Made by a program: the position numbers and the translations under genes
Assembly (NCBI RefSeq): GCF_024741795.1
Contig: NZ_CP102950.1
Span: 2,170,001-2,234,000, forward strand
Reading direction: 5' to 3'
From: Arthrobacter sp. CJ23
GTDB taxonomy: Bacteria > Actinomycetota > Actinomycetes > Actinomycetales > Micrococcaceae
DNA: 64,000 nucleotides
The notes under the pieces: generated by a model
The model's input: only the letters and a program-made list of their open reading frames with translations
What the model was told of the DNA's origin: nothing
Databases searched by the model: none
Shown here: piece after piece, positions 34,496 through 43,846 of the stretch
How the letters are laid out: each line of letters starts with the position of its first letter
Position numbering within the stretch: the first letter of the stretch is position 1

Positions 34496-36409
34496 TCAGC
34501 CGAGTTTGTAGTCTTCGGCGCGCACGCGGCTGGTGCGTTCGAAGTACTCGCGGGCAGGCAGCGGCCACATGATGGTGGAGCGGCCCTCGGCGTTCATGTA
34601 CCAGGAGTGGGTCTTGGACCAGCCCCAGGTGCGCTTGGCACTTTCGGTGGTGATTTGCTTGTCATACACGGCGAACACGTCATCGCGCAGGGCGAGGGAG
34701 CGGTGTCCGCCGGTGGCCAGCGTCTTGACGGCGTCGATGATGTAGTTGGCCTGGCATTCGAGGAAGAAGACCAGATTGCCGTGCACCACCGTGTTGGTGT
34801 TGGGGCCGTACATGCAGAAGAAGTTCGGGTAGCCGGGAAGCGTCACGCCCAGATAGGCGCTGGCGTCGATGCCCCAGGTCTGATGCAGGTCCTTGCCGTC
34901 GATGCCCGCCACGGACATGGGCAGCAGGAAGTCGGAGGCCTTGAATCCGGTGCCGAGCAGGATGATGTCGGCCGGGACGTGCTCGTCGCCGAGCCACACA
35001 CCGTCCTTGTCGATGCGGTTCACGCCCTGGCTGACCAGGCGTACGTTGTCCCGCTTGAGTGTCTTCACCCAGGTGCCGTCGTCGCAGATGATGCGCTTGG
35101 CCGCCGGCGGGTAGTTGGGAATGATCTGCTGGCGCAGTTCGTCATCGTCCCCGGCCTGCTCCTCCAGATAGGCGGTCAGCTCCTGGCGCAGCGCCTCGTT
35201 GGCGGCAGAGACCGAGAGCTCCGTCGGCGGGAAATCAGGGTCCACCGTGGCGGCCGGCAGGTTGCCGATCAAGCGCGGCAGGAAGATGGAGAAGCGGTAG
35301 TAGGCCCGGTACTGGTTCAGGTTGATCAGCAGCCAGCGTTCGCCGCTTTCGATTTCCTGGCGCAGCACGGGCGTGGGGCGCAGCCAGGGGGCGCTGCGCT
35401 GGAAGATGGTGACCTGCTCGGCGACCTTCGCGACGGCGGGTGCGAACTGAAGGGCGCTGGCGCCGGTGCCGATGACCACCACGCGCTTGTTGGCGAAGTC
35501 GATCCCGTGGTCCCACTGCGCGGAGTGCACCACCGGGCCGTTGAAGCTATCCAAGCCCGGGAGGTTGGGGATCGAAGGACGGTTGAGCTGGCCCACGGCA
35601 CTGACCACGATGTTGGATTCGATGGTTTCCCCGACGCCCTGGGCGGTCTTGGTTTCAAGGGACCAGGTTCCGGTTTCCTGATCCCAGCGGGTGGCTGTGA
35701 CCTCGGTGCCGAAGACCATGTGCTCGAGCAGGCCGTTGTCGGAAGCGAACTGGTGCAGGTAGCCGTGGATCCTGTCCTGGCGGCCGTAGTGGGTCTCCCA
35801 GTCGTGCTGTACGAAGGAGTACGTGTAGATGTGGCTGCGGACGTCCGTGCGGCAGTCGGGGTAGGTGTTTTCCCACCAGGTACCGCCGACTCCGACGCTC
35901 TTCTCGATGATCTTGAACGGAACGCCGGCCTGCTTCAGCCGGAGGCCGGCCAACAGGCCGGAGAACCCTGCACCGATCACCACCGCATTCAAGGCGCTGT
36001 CCGGGGCAACCGAGTCCAGTGTCCAGTCCGGCCGGCGCGGGTCCACCTTGTTGGGGGTGAACGCGACCTGGGCCATGACCTGGGCGTCCTCGTTCTCCCC
36101 ACCCATCAGCCAGGTGACGATCTTCCGGCGCATCGGCTCGCCAGGGACCGCTGCCCAGTCGTTCTGGGTGGCCAGGAAAGGTGCGAGCAGTTCGAAGCAA
36201 CGAGAGCGGGCTTCCGCCTCGGTTTCCGGATCCAGGCCGCTGAGCGGAAGCGTCTTCAGGTTCGGCCGCCATTCATCGCGCAGCACCGAGGCGTCTCCTG
36301 TGACGTGGGCCGTGAGCATGACCAGCGCCGGCACCTGGGCAGATGCGAGGTGGGCGGCGAGTCCTTCTTCGGTGACCTGCGTCGAGTTGCGTTCCAGGGT
36401 CTTGTTCAT
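34496..36409 (-). CDS. Baeyer-Villiger monooxygenase, 4-hydroxyacetophenone monooxygenase type
   Basis: A 637-residue type I BVMO that would use NADPH, FAD and O2 to turn a ketone into an ester or lactone. Rossmann motifs are GAGFSG (146-151) and GTGASA (314-319); between them is the BVMO fingerprint F-N-G-P-V-V-H-S-A-Q-W-D (289-300). GGTWWENTYP is also typical. The long N-terminal extension (~140 residues: TAHVTGDASVLRDEWRPNL) and the total length match HAPMO (HapE) as I recall it, rather than the ~540-residue cyclohexanone enzymes. HAPMO oxidises aryl ketones, but some relatives accept alicyclic ketones. It sits between two hydrolases in the operon. Confidence 0.9.
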   Translation of the reverse strand: MNKTLERNSTQVTEEGLAAHLASAQVPALVMLTAHVTGDASVLRDEWRPNLKTLPLSGLDPETEAEARSRCFELLAPFLATQNDWAAVPGEPMRRKIVTWLMGGENEDAQVMAQVAFTPNKVDPRRPDWTLDSVAPDSALNAVVIGAGFSGLLAGLRLKQAGVPFKIIEKSVGVGGTWWENTYPDCRTDVRSHIYTYSFVQHDWETHYGRQDRIHGYLHQFASDNGLLEHMVFGTEVTATRWDQETGTWSLETKTAQGVGETIESNIVVSAVGQLNRPSIPNLPGLDSFNGPVVHSAQWDHGIDFANKRVVVIGTGASALQFAPAVAKVAEQVTIFQRSAPWLRPTPVLRQEIESGERWLLINLNQYRAYYRFSIFLPRLIGNLPAATVDPDFPPTELSVSAANEALRQELTAYLEEQAGDDDELRQQIIPNYPPAAKRIICDDGTWVKTLKRDNVRLVSQGVNRIDKDGVWLGDEHVPADIILLGTGFKASDFLLPMSVAGIDGKDLHQTWGIDASAYLGVTLPGYPNFFCMYGPNTNTVVHGNLVFFLECQANYIIDAVKTLATGGHRSLALRDDVFAVYDKQITTESAKRTWGWSKTHSWYMNAEGRSTIMWPLPAREYFERTSRVRAEDYKLG

Positions 36410-36458
36410 TTCTTCTCCGTAAGGCAGTTGTCAAAAAGGACGGCGGGCTCGTTGGCCG

Positions 36459-37271
36459 TTAGCGTGTCCAGCAGTCCAGGCTGTCGAGGAACGGCCGCAC
36501 CGTTGCGGCGACCTCCTGCGGGTTCTCGAAGGCGAGCAGATGTCCGCCCTTCGCAAAGCGCAACTCGGCACCTCTGATTGAGGTGGCGAGCTGTTCGATC
36601 ACCGCACCGGGGATGCTCTGGTCGTCATCGCCGCCGATGACCAGGGTTGGCGGCGGCGAGTCCGTATGGAATTCGCCTACCTGGGTCATGGCTTCGAAAA
36701 ACTCGGCGATGGTGTTGCCGCCTGCCCCGAGGAACTGTGCGCGGGCCTGCCGCACCAGCGGGTCAGCGGCGTTCCCCGAACCTTCGCCGAACCAGCGGTG
36801 CATGGTCATTTCTTCGGCCTGTTCAAGCCCGTTCGGGGCCCGGACCTCGGCAGCGCGTGCCAGGGTTCCGCGGGTCGCTGCTTCGTCGTAGGCCCCCCGC
36901 GTTGCCACCAGGATCTGTGCGTCGACGCGGTGGGGGAAGCTGCCGGTGACGGCCTGGGCCACCATGCCGCCCAGCGAGATGCCCAGGATGACCGAGCTCT
37001 CGACGCTTTCGGCGTCCCACATGGCGGCGATGTCCTGTGCAACGAGTCCCAGCGTGGGGGCGGATTCTCCGCGCGCGCTTTCGCCATGTCCGCGGAAGTC
37101 CGGTGCGAGCAGCCGATAATCGCCGCCAAGCGCCTCGGCCAAGGGTGCATACCACGATCCGTCCAACGCCAAGGAGTGCAGGCAGGTGATCAGGCGCGGG
37201 CCGTTGCCGTGCTGGCGATAGGCCACCGAAGTGCCATCGGCACCCGCTACCTTCTGCAGGGTCTCAGCCAT
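36459..37271 (-). CDS. Alpha/beta hydrolase, 3-oxoadipate-enol-lactonase-like
   Basis: A 270-residue alpha/beta hydrolase: Ser99 in LGISLGGMVAQ, RGHGES at the strand-4 loop, and a C-terminal His in KGGHLLAFENP. The overall pattern resembles PcaD-type lactonases. The second hydrolase of the operon; one may open a lactone and the other an ester. It overlaps the ABC ATPase gene by eight bases, which ties import and degradation together. Confidence 0.85.
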   Translation of the reverse strand: MAETLQKVAGADGTSVAYRQHGNGPRLITCLHSLALDGSWYAPLAEALGGDYRLLAPDFRGHGESARGESAPTLGLVAQDIAAMWDAESVESSVILGISLGGMVAQAVTGSFPHRVDAQILVATRGAYDEAATRGTLARAAEVRAPNGLEQAEEMTMHRWFGEGSGNAADPLVRQARAQFLGAGGNTIAEFFEAMTQVGEFHTDSPPPTLVIGGDDDQSIPGAVIEQLATSIRGAELRFAKGGHLLAFENPQEVAATVRPFLDSLDCWTR

Positions 37272-38148
37272 GCTGGTTTTCCTCCCTGATGCGCTGTTCG
37301 GCGAGTTCGACTTCGCTCCGAAGGCGATCGGACATGTCGTGGAAATAGGACTTGAACAGATCGGAGTCCCGGCGCATCTCCTGGCGTCGCGGCCGTTCGA
37401 GCTCGATCTTCATGTCCACCACCATGCGGCCCGGCCGGCTGGCCATCAGGATAACGCGGTCGCTGAGGAGGATGGCTTCCTCGAGGTCGTGCGTAACGAA
37501 TATGACCGTGGGCCGCTCAGCTTCCCAGAGCTGGGTGAACTCCTCCTGCTGGATCGCGCGGGTCTGTGCATCAAGGGCTGCGAACGGCTCGTCCATCAGC
37601 AGGACCTTGGGGTTCTGCACCAGGGTGCGTGCGATGGCAACGCGCTGCCGCATGCCTTGGGAGAGGTGCAGGACATCGGAGTCGGCAAACTCGTGCAGGC
37701 GGACGCGGCGGAGCCAGGCCTCGGCGCGTTCGCGCCGCTCTTCCTTGGGCACTCCGCGGATTTCCATCCCGAGCTCGACGTTGCTGCGGACCCGGCGCCA
37801 GGGAAGAAGGGCGTCGCGGGCGAAGAGGAAAGCGGCGTCGTTGCTTCCGGGGCGCACATCGTGGCCATCGATGCGGACCGTGCCGCTGCGGGGCTTCAAG
37901 AGGTTGCCCACCATGCCGAGAGCCGTCGTCTTGCCGCAGCCCGACGGGCCCACAATGCTGACGAACTCGGAAGGCTCGATCCGCAGGTTGAAGTTGTCCA
38001 AGACCCGTACCGGCCGGTTGCCGTGCAGGAAGCTGTGGTTCACATTCTCGAACTCGACAGAAACACCTTTGGCTGCAGTGGGCTGCGCTGCCCTTGCAGT
38101 CACGAGAGTCTCACTATCGCCGGTTGAGCGGAGGGTTGAATTGGGCAT
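37264..38148 (-). CDS. ABC transporter ATP-binding protein (nitrate/sulfonate/taurine type)
   Basis: A 294-residue ATPase: Walker A GPSGCGKTT at residues 67-75, signature LSQGMRQR, Walker B VLLMDEPFAALD and switch His in VTHDLEEA. Subfamily features match SsuB/TauB-type importers. The matching permease is the second gene of the divergent unit (39376), and two lipoprotein receptors lie at 48145 and 51846. The frame starts at 38226, but GGAG six bases before the ATG at 38148 supports this start. Possibly controlled by the LysR-like site at 38360. Confidence 0.92.
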   Translation of the reverse strand: MPNSTLRSTGDSETLVTARAAQPTAAKGVSVEFENVNHSFLHGNRPVRVLDNFNLRIEPSEFVSIVGPSGCGKTTALGMVGNLLKPRSGTVRIDGHDVRPGSNDAAFLFARDALLPWRRVRSNVELGMEIRGVPKEERRERAEAWLRRVRLHEFADSDVLHLSQGMRQRVAIARTLVQNPKVLLMDEPFAALDAQTRAIQQEEFTQLWEAERPTVIFVTHDLEEAILLSDRVILMASRPGRMVVDMKIELERPRRQEMRRDSDLFKSYFHDMSDRLRSEVELAEQRIREENQHG

Positions 38149-38500
38149 TGTCGCTCCAGTCGTTATTTGCGGGGCCGACCCGGTTGGCAGTCTTCGTTGG
38201 CTGACGTTGTGCTGAGCCGGCACCAAGGATGATCACGCTGGAACAGCAATGAACACGAGGAAACCGGAAGGCTGATCCTGTGGTGCACGTCACCCACTGG
38301 TCCATGAATCGTTGAACACCTCGGCAAAAGAGTCAACCAAGACAGGCCTGATCCATGGCTATCGCCTCGATAGCGATTAGGACATTGCTCCCGGTCACGA
38401 ATGGAAGGAAGCTTTCTCAAACGCACCATTGCCACGAGGGCCCGCCATGCGGGAGATCAGCCGCACGCACAGTTGCGCGCATCAACCAGGAGGACGTCAG
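38149..38500. other. Divergent intergenic promoter region
   Basis: A 352-base gap between divergent operons (ABC ATPase/BVMO and SDR/permease) with no credible gene. It contains the TATC-N5-GATA palindrome at 38360, placed to control both directions, and is more AT-rich than its surroundings. Confidence 0.7.
38360..38372. promoter_or_regulatory. LysR-type box, site 1 (TATCGCCTCGATA)
   Basis: A near-palindrome TATC-GCCTC-GATA with T-N11-A spacing, preceded by TGGC. It lies 129 bases before the SDR start and 212 before the ATPase start. The same 12 of 13 bases, with the same TGGC before them, recur at 53125. Confidence 0.6.
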
Positions 38501-39334
38501 ATGACGAACACAGCCACCAACACCCGCAAGAAGTCGGGCCAGACCATATTCGATTTCACCGGCCAGGTCGTCATTGTGACGGGCGCTTCCGGCGGCATCG
38601 GCTCGGCGCTTGCCGACAAGTTCGCCCAGGCCGGCGCCGATCTGGTCCTGCACGGACGCAAGGCCGAGGCACTCGAAGCGAAGGCCGGGCAGATCCGCGA
38701 ACTCGGACGCAAGGCCATCGTGGTCACCGGCAACATCAAGGAACCAGAGACCGCCGATGCGCTGGTCCGCGCCGCCCTTGAGGAGTTCGGCCGCATCGAT
38801 GTCCTCATCAACAACGCCGGCGGCAACTTCGCTGCACGCCTCGAGGACCTGTCCGCCAACGCCTGGAACGCGACGATCGGCACCAACCTCAGCGGCGCCT
38901 TCCACGTCTCCGTCGCCTGCCTTCCCGTCTTCGAGAAGCAGGGTGGCGGAAACATCATCAACGTTGGCTCGGGCTCGGCGAACTATGCCCACCCGATGCG
39001 GGGCGCCTATGCCGCCGCCAAGGCGGGGCTAGCCTCGTTGACCAAGACCATGTCCTGGGAATGGGCCGACCGCGGCGTGCGCGCCAACTGCGTCGAGCCG
39101 GGCGCCACCCTGACCCCGTCCTCGCGCTTCGCCAACGCGGACGTCGAGAAGTCCTTCGGTGAGTTCCTGGCCCTGGGCCGTGTGGGCCTGCCGGAGGAAG
39201 TCGCGGACGCCTGCCTGTACCTGTGTTCCGACGCCTCCAGCTTCATCACCGGAACGGTCCTGCAGGTCACCGGCGGACCGCACACCTCTTCGCCGTTGGA
39301 TTCAAAGCTCGTCCGGGCACCGCGCAATGCGTGA
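38501..39334 (+). CDS. SDR-family oxidoreductase
   Basis: A 277-residue classical SDR: VTGASGGIG (26-34), INNAGGNFAARLED, and Tyr170/Lys174 in AYAAAKAGL. Similar to 2,4-dienoyl-CoA-reductase/FabG-like SDRs of catabolic operons. The frame opens earlier, but AGGAGG seven bases before the ATG at 38501 is decisive. First gene of a plus-strand unit with the ABC permease, divergent from the BVMO operon and probably sharing its control. Confidence 0.9.
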   Translation: MTNTATNTRKKSGQTIFDFTGQVVIVTGASGGIGSALADKFAQAGADLVLHGRKAEALEAKAGQIRELGRKAIVVTGNIKEPETADALVRAALEEFGRIDVLINNAGGNFAARLEDLSANAWNATIGTNLSGAFHVSVACLPVFEKQGGGNIINVGSGSANYAHPMRGAYAAAKAGLASLTKTMSWEWADRGVRANCVEPGATLTPSSRFANADVEKSFGEFLALGRVGLPEEVADACLYLCSDASSFITGTVLQVTGGPHTSSPLDSKLVRAPRNA

Positions 39335-39375
39335 TTCATCCAGCACTACCGAAGACCGCAACGGAAGGGTTTGAC

Positions 39376-40227
39376 ATGGCAACGATCGCCAAGGCGGACA
39401 CTCTGCTCGCCTCCGCAGGCTCGCCGGCCTACAACGACAACACGATCCTCGCGGAACGTCGCCGATCAAAGATCAAGCGGGAGCTGACCGTCTGGGCCCT
39501 GAGGATCGGTGCGCTCGCCGTCTTCGTCTTCAGCTGGTCCTTTGTGACGGGTCAGGGGATCATGGATCCGACGCTGGTTTCCACTCCGGGGGAGGTCGGG
39601 ACCTCCTTCGTCAAGCAATTGGGGGATGGGACCTTCTGGGTTGATGTGACCGCGACCTTTAGCGGCGCCATGGCCGGCTTGGTCTCCGGTGCGGCCCTCG
39701 GCATCCTGGCCGGCGTCATCTTCGCCCGCGTCGAGGTTCTGCATGTCGCGGCCAGGCCCTTCCTGACCCTGATGAACAGCCTTCCGCGCCCGGCATTGGC
39801 GCCGATCTTCATCCTCTGGTTCGGTCTGGGGTTCGGCCCGAAGGCCCTCGTTGCCTTCAGCGTCGTGTTCTTCGTGCTGATGACCAGCACGATGGGTGCC
39901 TTGCAGAGCATTGACCACGACATCAAGCAGCTGACCCAGTCGCTGGGTATGACGCGCAAGCAGCGCTTCTTCAAGATCGAACTGCCGTCGGCGCTGCCGT
40001 CCATCGTTGGCGGCCTGCGGCTTGGTGCGGTGTACTCGGTGCTCGGTGCAGTGGTCTCGGAAATGGTCGGCGCGTACACCGGCCTGGGCCAGCGGCTGGT
40101 GGTGGTGACCAACAACTTCCAGGTTTCGGAGACCTTTGCCATCCTGCTCGCCATGGGCCTGCTCTCGATGGTCCTGGACCTTTCCATCTCGGTCCTGCAG
40201 AAGCTCGTGACGAAGTGGACGCGGTAG
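39376..40227 (+). CDS. ABC transporter permease (SsuC/TauC type)
   Basis: A 283-residue inner-membrane permease with about six helices (helix 1 LRIGALAVFVFSWSF) and the EAA-loop region KIELPSALPSIVGGLRLGAVYSVLGAVVSEM. It should form a homodimer with the ATPase at 37264. GGAAGGGT lies before the ATG. Only one permease gene is present, which is normal for this subfamily, but it is unusually separated from both its ATPase (divergent) and its receptors (~8-12 kb away). Confidence 0.9.
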   Translation: MATIAKADTLLASAGSPAYNDNTILAERRRSKIKRELTVWALRIGALAVFVFSWSFVTGQGIMDPTLVSTPGEVGTSFVKQLGDGTFWVDVTATFSGAMAGLVSGAALGILAGVIFARVEVLHVAARPFLTLMNSLPRPALAPIFILWFGLGFGPKALVAFSVVFFVLMTSTMGALQSIDHDIKQLTQSLGMTRKQRFFKIELPSALPSIVGGLRLGAVYSVLGAVVSEMVGAYTGLGQRLVVVTNNFQVSETFAILLAMGLLSMVLDLSISVLQKLVTKWTR

Positions 40228-40435
40228 CGGGACCTCGGCTCGGCAACAACCAAATGTAGGGCGGCATCGGCCGGGGCACGCATTGGCGCTGCCCTGGCCG
40301 GCGTCGGTTAACCGGTACTCCGAACCTGGCAGTTCAAACGCCAATGTGACTGTCGAGTCCCCTCGCAAGGGAACGCGATCAGAGTAACGTGGGCCACCAG
40401 CGGTCTTTGGCCGCAATGGAACAAGAAAGGGCACC

Positions 40436-41338
40436 ATGAGATTTGCGCAGTTGCGCTACCTGGAGGCGGCGCTTCGAACCGGTTCGTTCCGGCAAGCCGC
40501 CAAGGAACTTGATATCTCGCAGCCGACCATCACCAACCAAGTGCAGCGGCTCGAAGAGGATTTGGGCGTCATACTGGTGACCCGCGGCGCCAAGGGGGTC
40601 CGGCCGACCTATGCGGCAGACAGGATCCTGCCGCACGTCGTCGCAGCGGTCCAGGCCGAGAAAATGCTGCGCGCCGAAGCCAGCGCCATCGGCGGCCTGA
40701 AACTGGGAACCGTGCGGCTCGGCACGGTGCCTGCTGGATCACAGACCATCCTTCCCCGGACGGTTAAACGACTCTTGACCGAATTTCCCAACGTACGTTT
40801 CGAGGTTGACGAGGGCCCGTCCAAGCAGGTGGTCCGCGGCGTCCTCAGCGGCCACCTCGACGTTGGCCTGGTGACCCGCCTGCCCGGCATCGAATTGACC
40901 CCGGCCGAAGACGCCTTGCTGCACCACATCGACCTGATCCAGGGCAGGCTGGTGCTGGCGGTCCCGGAGGGCCACCGGCTCGCCGAGAAGGATGACTTCG
41001 AGCCGTCCGACCTGGAGGGGGAGCCGCTGATCTTCCCCGCGGAGTCAAGCATCCTGCGTGTGGCGTGGGAACGGCTGCTTGAGGGCGTCGAGGCGAGGAT
41101 CGTCTACACCACCCCCAACGCGGAGGCCTCCCAAGCCATGGTGCGCGCCGGAGTCGGCATCTGCATGGCGAACACGCTCCTCGATTCGACCGTGAGCGGG
41201 AACGGTGTGTCGCTCGTTCCGCTTCCCTTCGAGTGGGCCCATGCCAGCACCTCGGCCATCGTCAGGAAGGACGAAGCCAGGTCCTCGGCCGTCCAGGCAT
41301 TCCTGCGCCTCCTGCGCGAAGCCGCCAAGACCTTCTAG
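40436..41338 (+). CDS. LysR-family transcriptional regulator
   Basis: A 300-residue LysR protein: winged helix (LRYLEAALRTGSFRQAAKELDISQPTITNQVQRLEEDLG) and effector domain with VRLGTVPAGSQTILP and GHLDVGLVTRLPG. GAAAGG precedes the ATG. It lies in the middle of the regulon and is one of two LysR candidates (the other at 59540) for the T-N11-A sites at 38360, 41508, 51677, 53125 and 59513. Followed by a T-tailed terminator. Confidence 0.9.
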   Translation: MRFAQLRYLEAALRTGSFRQAAKELDISQPTITNQVQRLEEDLGVILVTRGAKGVRPTYAADRILPHVVAAVQAEKMLRAEASAIGGLKLGTVRLGTVPAGSQTILPRTVKRLLTEFPNVRFEVDEGPSKQVVRGVLSGHLDVGLVTRLPGIELTPAEDALLHHIDLIQGRLVLAVPEGHRLAEKDDFEPSDLEGEPLIFPAESSILRVAWERLLEGVEARIVYTTPNAEASQAMVRAGVGICMANTLLDSTVSGNGVSLVPLPFEWAHASTSAIVRKDEARSSAVQAFLRLLREAAKTF

Positions 41339-41346
41339 CCGCCGGG

Positions 41347-41370
41347 GCCGCCCCGAAAAGGGCGGCTTTT
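41347..41370 (+). terminator. Rho-independent terminator of the LysR gene
   Basis: Stem GCCGCCC / GGGCGGC with a CGAAAA loop followed by TTTT, nine bases after the LysR stop. Confidence 0.85.
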
Positions 41371-41507
41371 CAATGGGCGGTGATGCCGCCGTCGTCGGGG
41401 CCATTTCGTGTGCCCCCACGACGGCGGCTGACGCCTTCTGCGGTACCCCTCACCCCTGCTTTTGCCCTGCCGCCGCGCCCTGTGGACAACCTCCGATAGC
41501 GCAGTGG

Positions 41508-41520
41508 TATCACCCTGCCA
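41508..41520. promoter_or_regulatory. LysR-type box, site 2 (TATCACCCTGCCA)
   Basis: TATC-ACCCT-GCCA, with GATAGC 13 bases before it forming a further dyad (GATA-N9-TATC). It lies 102 bases before the ligase start, in the 250-base gap after the LysR terminator. It shares TATCACCCTGC with site 3. Confidence 0.5.
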
Positions 41521-41621
41521 GCGCTGGCGGCCTTCCCAGGGGTCGGGTTCACTCACGAGACTGAAATCACGCCGGGCGACCGCTTGCCGCCCGGATCCGA
41601 CGTCCAGTGAGGTGCCCCCAG

Positions 41622-43844
41622 TTGTTAGTTGAGACAGCCCAGACGAGTAGCCCCGACACCATCGTCGAGTTCATCGCCCAGGCCAAGAACAGAGAATCGG
41701 CCATGTTCACCGAAGCCGAAGGGAAATCCCTGCTTTCGGCCTTCGGGATCGACACCCCCCAGGGTGTTGAGATCGAAGTTGGCCAGGAACTTCCTGGCCA
41801 CCTTCGCGAACCCCTGGTCGTCAAGGCGATCTCGACGACGCTCGTGCACAAGTCCGACGCCGGCGGGGTCCGGGTCGGAGTAACCCGCCCCGAGCTCGAC
41901 GACGTCGCACTGCAGATGCGCGGGAGCCTGGCCGCCTTCGGGCACGAACTCGATGGCCTGCTCGTCGAGGAAATGGTGCCCGCAGGCCACGAAATCATCG
42001 TTGGTGCGGTCCGTGCACCTGGACTGGGCTGGACCGTCATGGTCGGCCTCGGCGGCGTTCTCGTGGAGGTCTTCGAAGACGTTGCGTTCGGCCTGGCGCC
42101 CCTTTCCGAAACCCAGATCCTTGACATGCTGCAGGAGCTGCGCGGCATGAAAGTGCTCAACGGCGCACGCGGCGGCGTGAAGGCCGACATCCCGGCGCTC
42201 GTTACCCTGATCTCCCGCCTCGCCGGCCCCGGAGGCCTGCTGGCCTCGCTGCCAGCGGACGTGGTCGAAATCGACCTGAACCCGATCATCGTCTCCGACA
42301 CCCGCGCCGTGGCAGTCGACGCACGCTTCGTCGTCGGCGGCTCCGAAGCCGCTGAAACGGAAGGTTCCGCAGCAGGCAACGCCGAGGCCACCGACTTCTC
42401 CCCGCTCTTCCACCCCCGCCGCATCGCGGTGCTCGGTGCCAGCGGCAAGCGCCCCAACCTCGCCAACCGGTTCATCCGCAACCTCCGCGCCGGCGGCTTC
42501 GACGGCGTCATCGTCCCGGTCCATCCGGCCGCCGACGAGATCGAGGGCCTGCCCACCGTCGCCTCGCTCGCCGACGTGGATGAATCCATTGACTACGCCT
42601 TCGTGGCACTGCCCGGGGCGCGCGTCGCCGAAGCCCTGGGCCAGGGCGCGGGCAAAGTGCGTTTCGCCCAGGTCGTTTCCAGCGGTTTCGGTGAGGTCGA
42701 AGAAGGCAAGGAACTTGAAGCCACGCTCGTCGCAACGGTGCGCGAGGCCGGCATCCGCCTGATCGGCCCGAACTGCCTCGGCACCCACGCCTCGGCAGGA
42801 AAGCTTTCCTTCGTCCCGGAGGCCCCGCTGACCCCGGGAACCACGGCAGTGGTCTCCCAGAGCGGCGGGCTGAGCGTGGACATCCTGCGCGTCGGCGCCG
42901 CCAGCGGCATCGACTTCCACTCGGTGGTCAGCATCGGCAACAGCGCCGATGTCAGCGCCGCCGAACTCGTCTCATCCCACCTGGGCAACGACGAGGTCAA
43001 CGTCATCGGCCTGTACCTGGAATCCCTCAGCATTGCCCGCGAGGTCCTGGACGTGCTCGACGCGGCCGAAACCCGCAAGCCCGTAGTGCTGCTTGCGGGC
43101 GGACGCACCAGCGGCGGCTCCCGCGCCGCCACCAGCCACACCGGCGCCCTGGCGGGCAACCACCGCCTGTGGCCGGCCATGGCCCGGCAGGCCGGAATCA
43201 CCCTGGTCGATTCGCTCGCCGACTTCGCAACCGCGCTTCACGCACTCTCGACCGTTGACCTCAGCGTCAAGCCGAACGGCAACGAGGCCGTCCTCTTCGG
43301 CAACGGCGGCGGGGCCAGCGTGCTCGGCGCCGACGCACTGGACCGCCAGGGCATCTCCACCCGGCCGCTGCCGGAATCGGTCATCGCCGAACTGGAATCC
43401 CTTGAGGTTCCGCCGGGCAACGGCTTCCACAACCCGATCGACGTTCCGGCCGGAACACTGGCCGTCAAGAGCGGCGGCGTTGCAGCGGACATCCTCAAGG
43501 TCGTCCTGGCAGGCAGCGAACCCGCGGTGCTCATCACTCACCTGAACGTGGGCATCATCCAGCGCAACCTCGGGGCCACCCACGGCGACGTGACCGGAAC
43601 CATCATCGACTCGATCGCCGCGGCCCGCGACGAATCACAGTCGAACACCCACCAGCTCCTGGTGCTGAAGTCCGACGGCAGCGAGGGAACCGGCGACATG
43701 ATCGCGGGCTACGCCCGGCGCGCACGCCGGATCGGCATCCCGGTCTTCGGGGCCTTCGAAGACGCGGCACTGGCCTCACGGGCAGTGCTTGAACAGAGCA
43801 AGCAGATCCACCAGGCGTCGCTCGGCGCAGACGGAAGGCAGTAG
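41622..43844 (+). CDS. ADP-forming acyl-CoA ligase (acetate-CoA ligase family)
   Basis: A ~740-residue NDP-forming acyl-CoA synthetase that makes an acyl-CoA from a carboxylic acid, ATP and CoA. Domain order is ATP-grasp first (~25-235: VVKAISTTLVHKSDAGGVRVG, VEEMVPAGHEIIVG), then CoA-binding (~265-350: RIAVLGASGKRPNLANRFI) and succinyl-CoA-ligase-like domains with the phospho-His506 in ATSHTGALAGNH. The start is uncertain: TTG 41622 follows GAGGTG by seven bases, GTG 41607 lies just upstream, and ATG 41703 would cut the first helix. It is three bases ahead of the carboxyltransferase gene, so it probably supplies the carboxylase or the downstream pathway with CoA thioester. Confidence 0.85.
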   Translation: MLVETAQTSSPDTIVEFIAQAKNRESAMFTEAEGKSLLSAFGIDTPQGVEIEVGQELPGHLREPLVVKAISTTLVHKSDAGGVRVGVTRPELDDVALQMRGSLAAFGHELDGLLVEEMVPAGHEIIVGAVRAPGLGWTVMVGLGGVLVEVFEDVAFGLAPLSETQILDMLQELRGMKVLNGARGGVKADIPALVTLISRLAGPGGLLASLPADVVEIDLNPIIVSDTRAVAVDARFVVGGSEAAETEGSAAGNAEATDFSPLFHPRRIAVLGASGKRPNLANRFIRNLRAGGFDGVIVPVHPAADEIEGLPTVASLADVDESIDYAFVALPGARVAEALGQGAGKVRFAQVVSSGFGEVEEGKELEATLVATVREAGIRLIGPNCLGTHASAGKLSFVPEAPLTPGTTAVVSQSGGLSVDILRVGAASGIDFHSVVSIGNSADVSAAELVSSHLGNDEVNVIGLYLESLSIAREVLDVLDAAETRKPVVLLAGGRTSGGSRAATSHTGALAGNHRLWPAMARQAGITLVDSLADFATALHALSTVDLSVKPNGNEAVLFGNGGGASVLGADALDRQGISTRPLPESVIAELESLEVPPGNGFHNPIDVPAGTLAVKSGGVAADILKVVLAGSEPAVLITHLNVGIIQRNLGATHGDVTGTIIDSIAAARDESQSNTHQLLVLKSDGSEGTGDMIAGYARRARRIGIPVFGAFEDAALASRAVLEQSKQIHQASLGADGRQ

Positions 43845-43846
43845 AG

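Noticed and set aside
33563..36577. Plus-strand open frame of about 1000 codons
   Set aside because: It is antisense to the hydrolase and Baeyer-Villiger genes, shows no protein family pattern, and is an effect of high GC at third codon positions.
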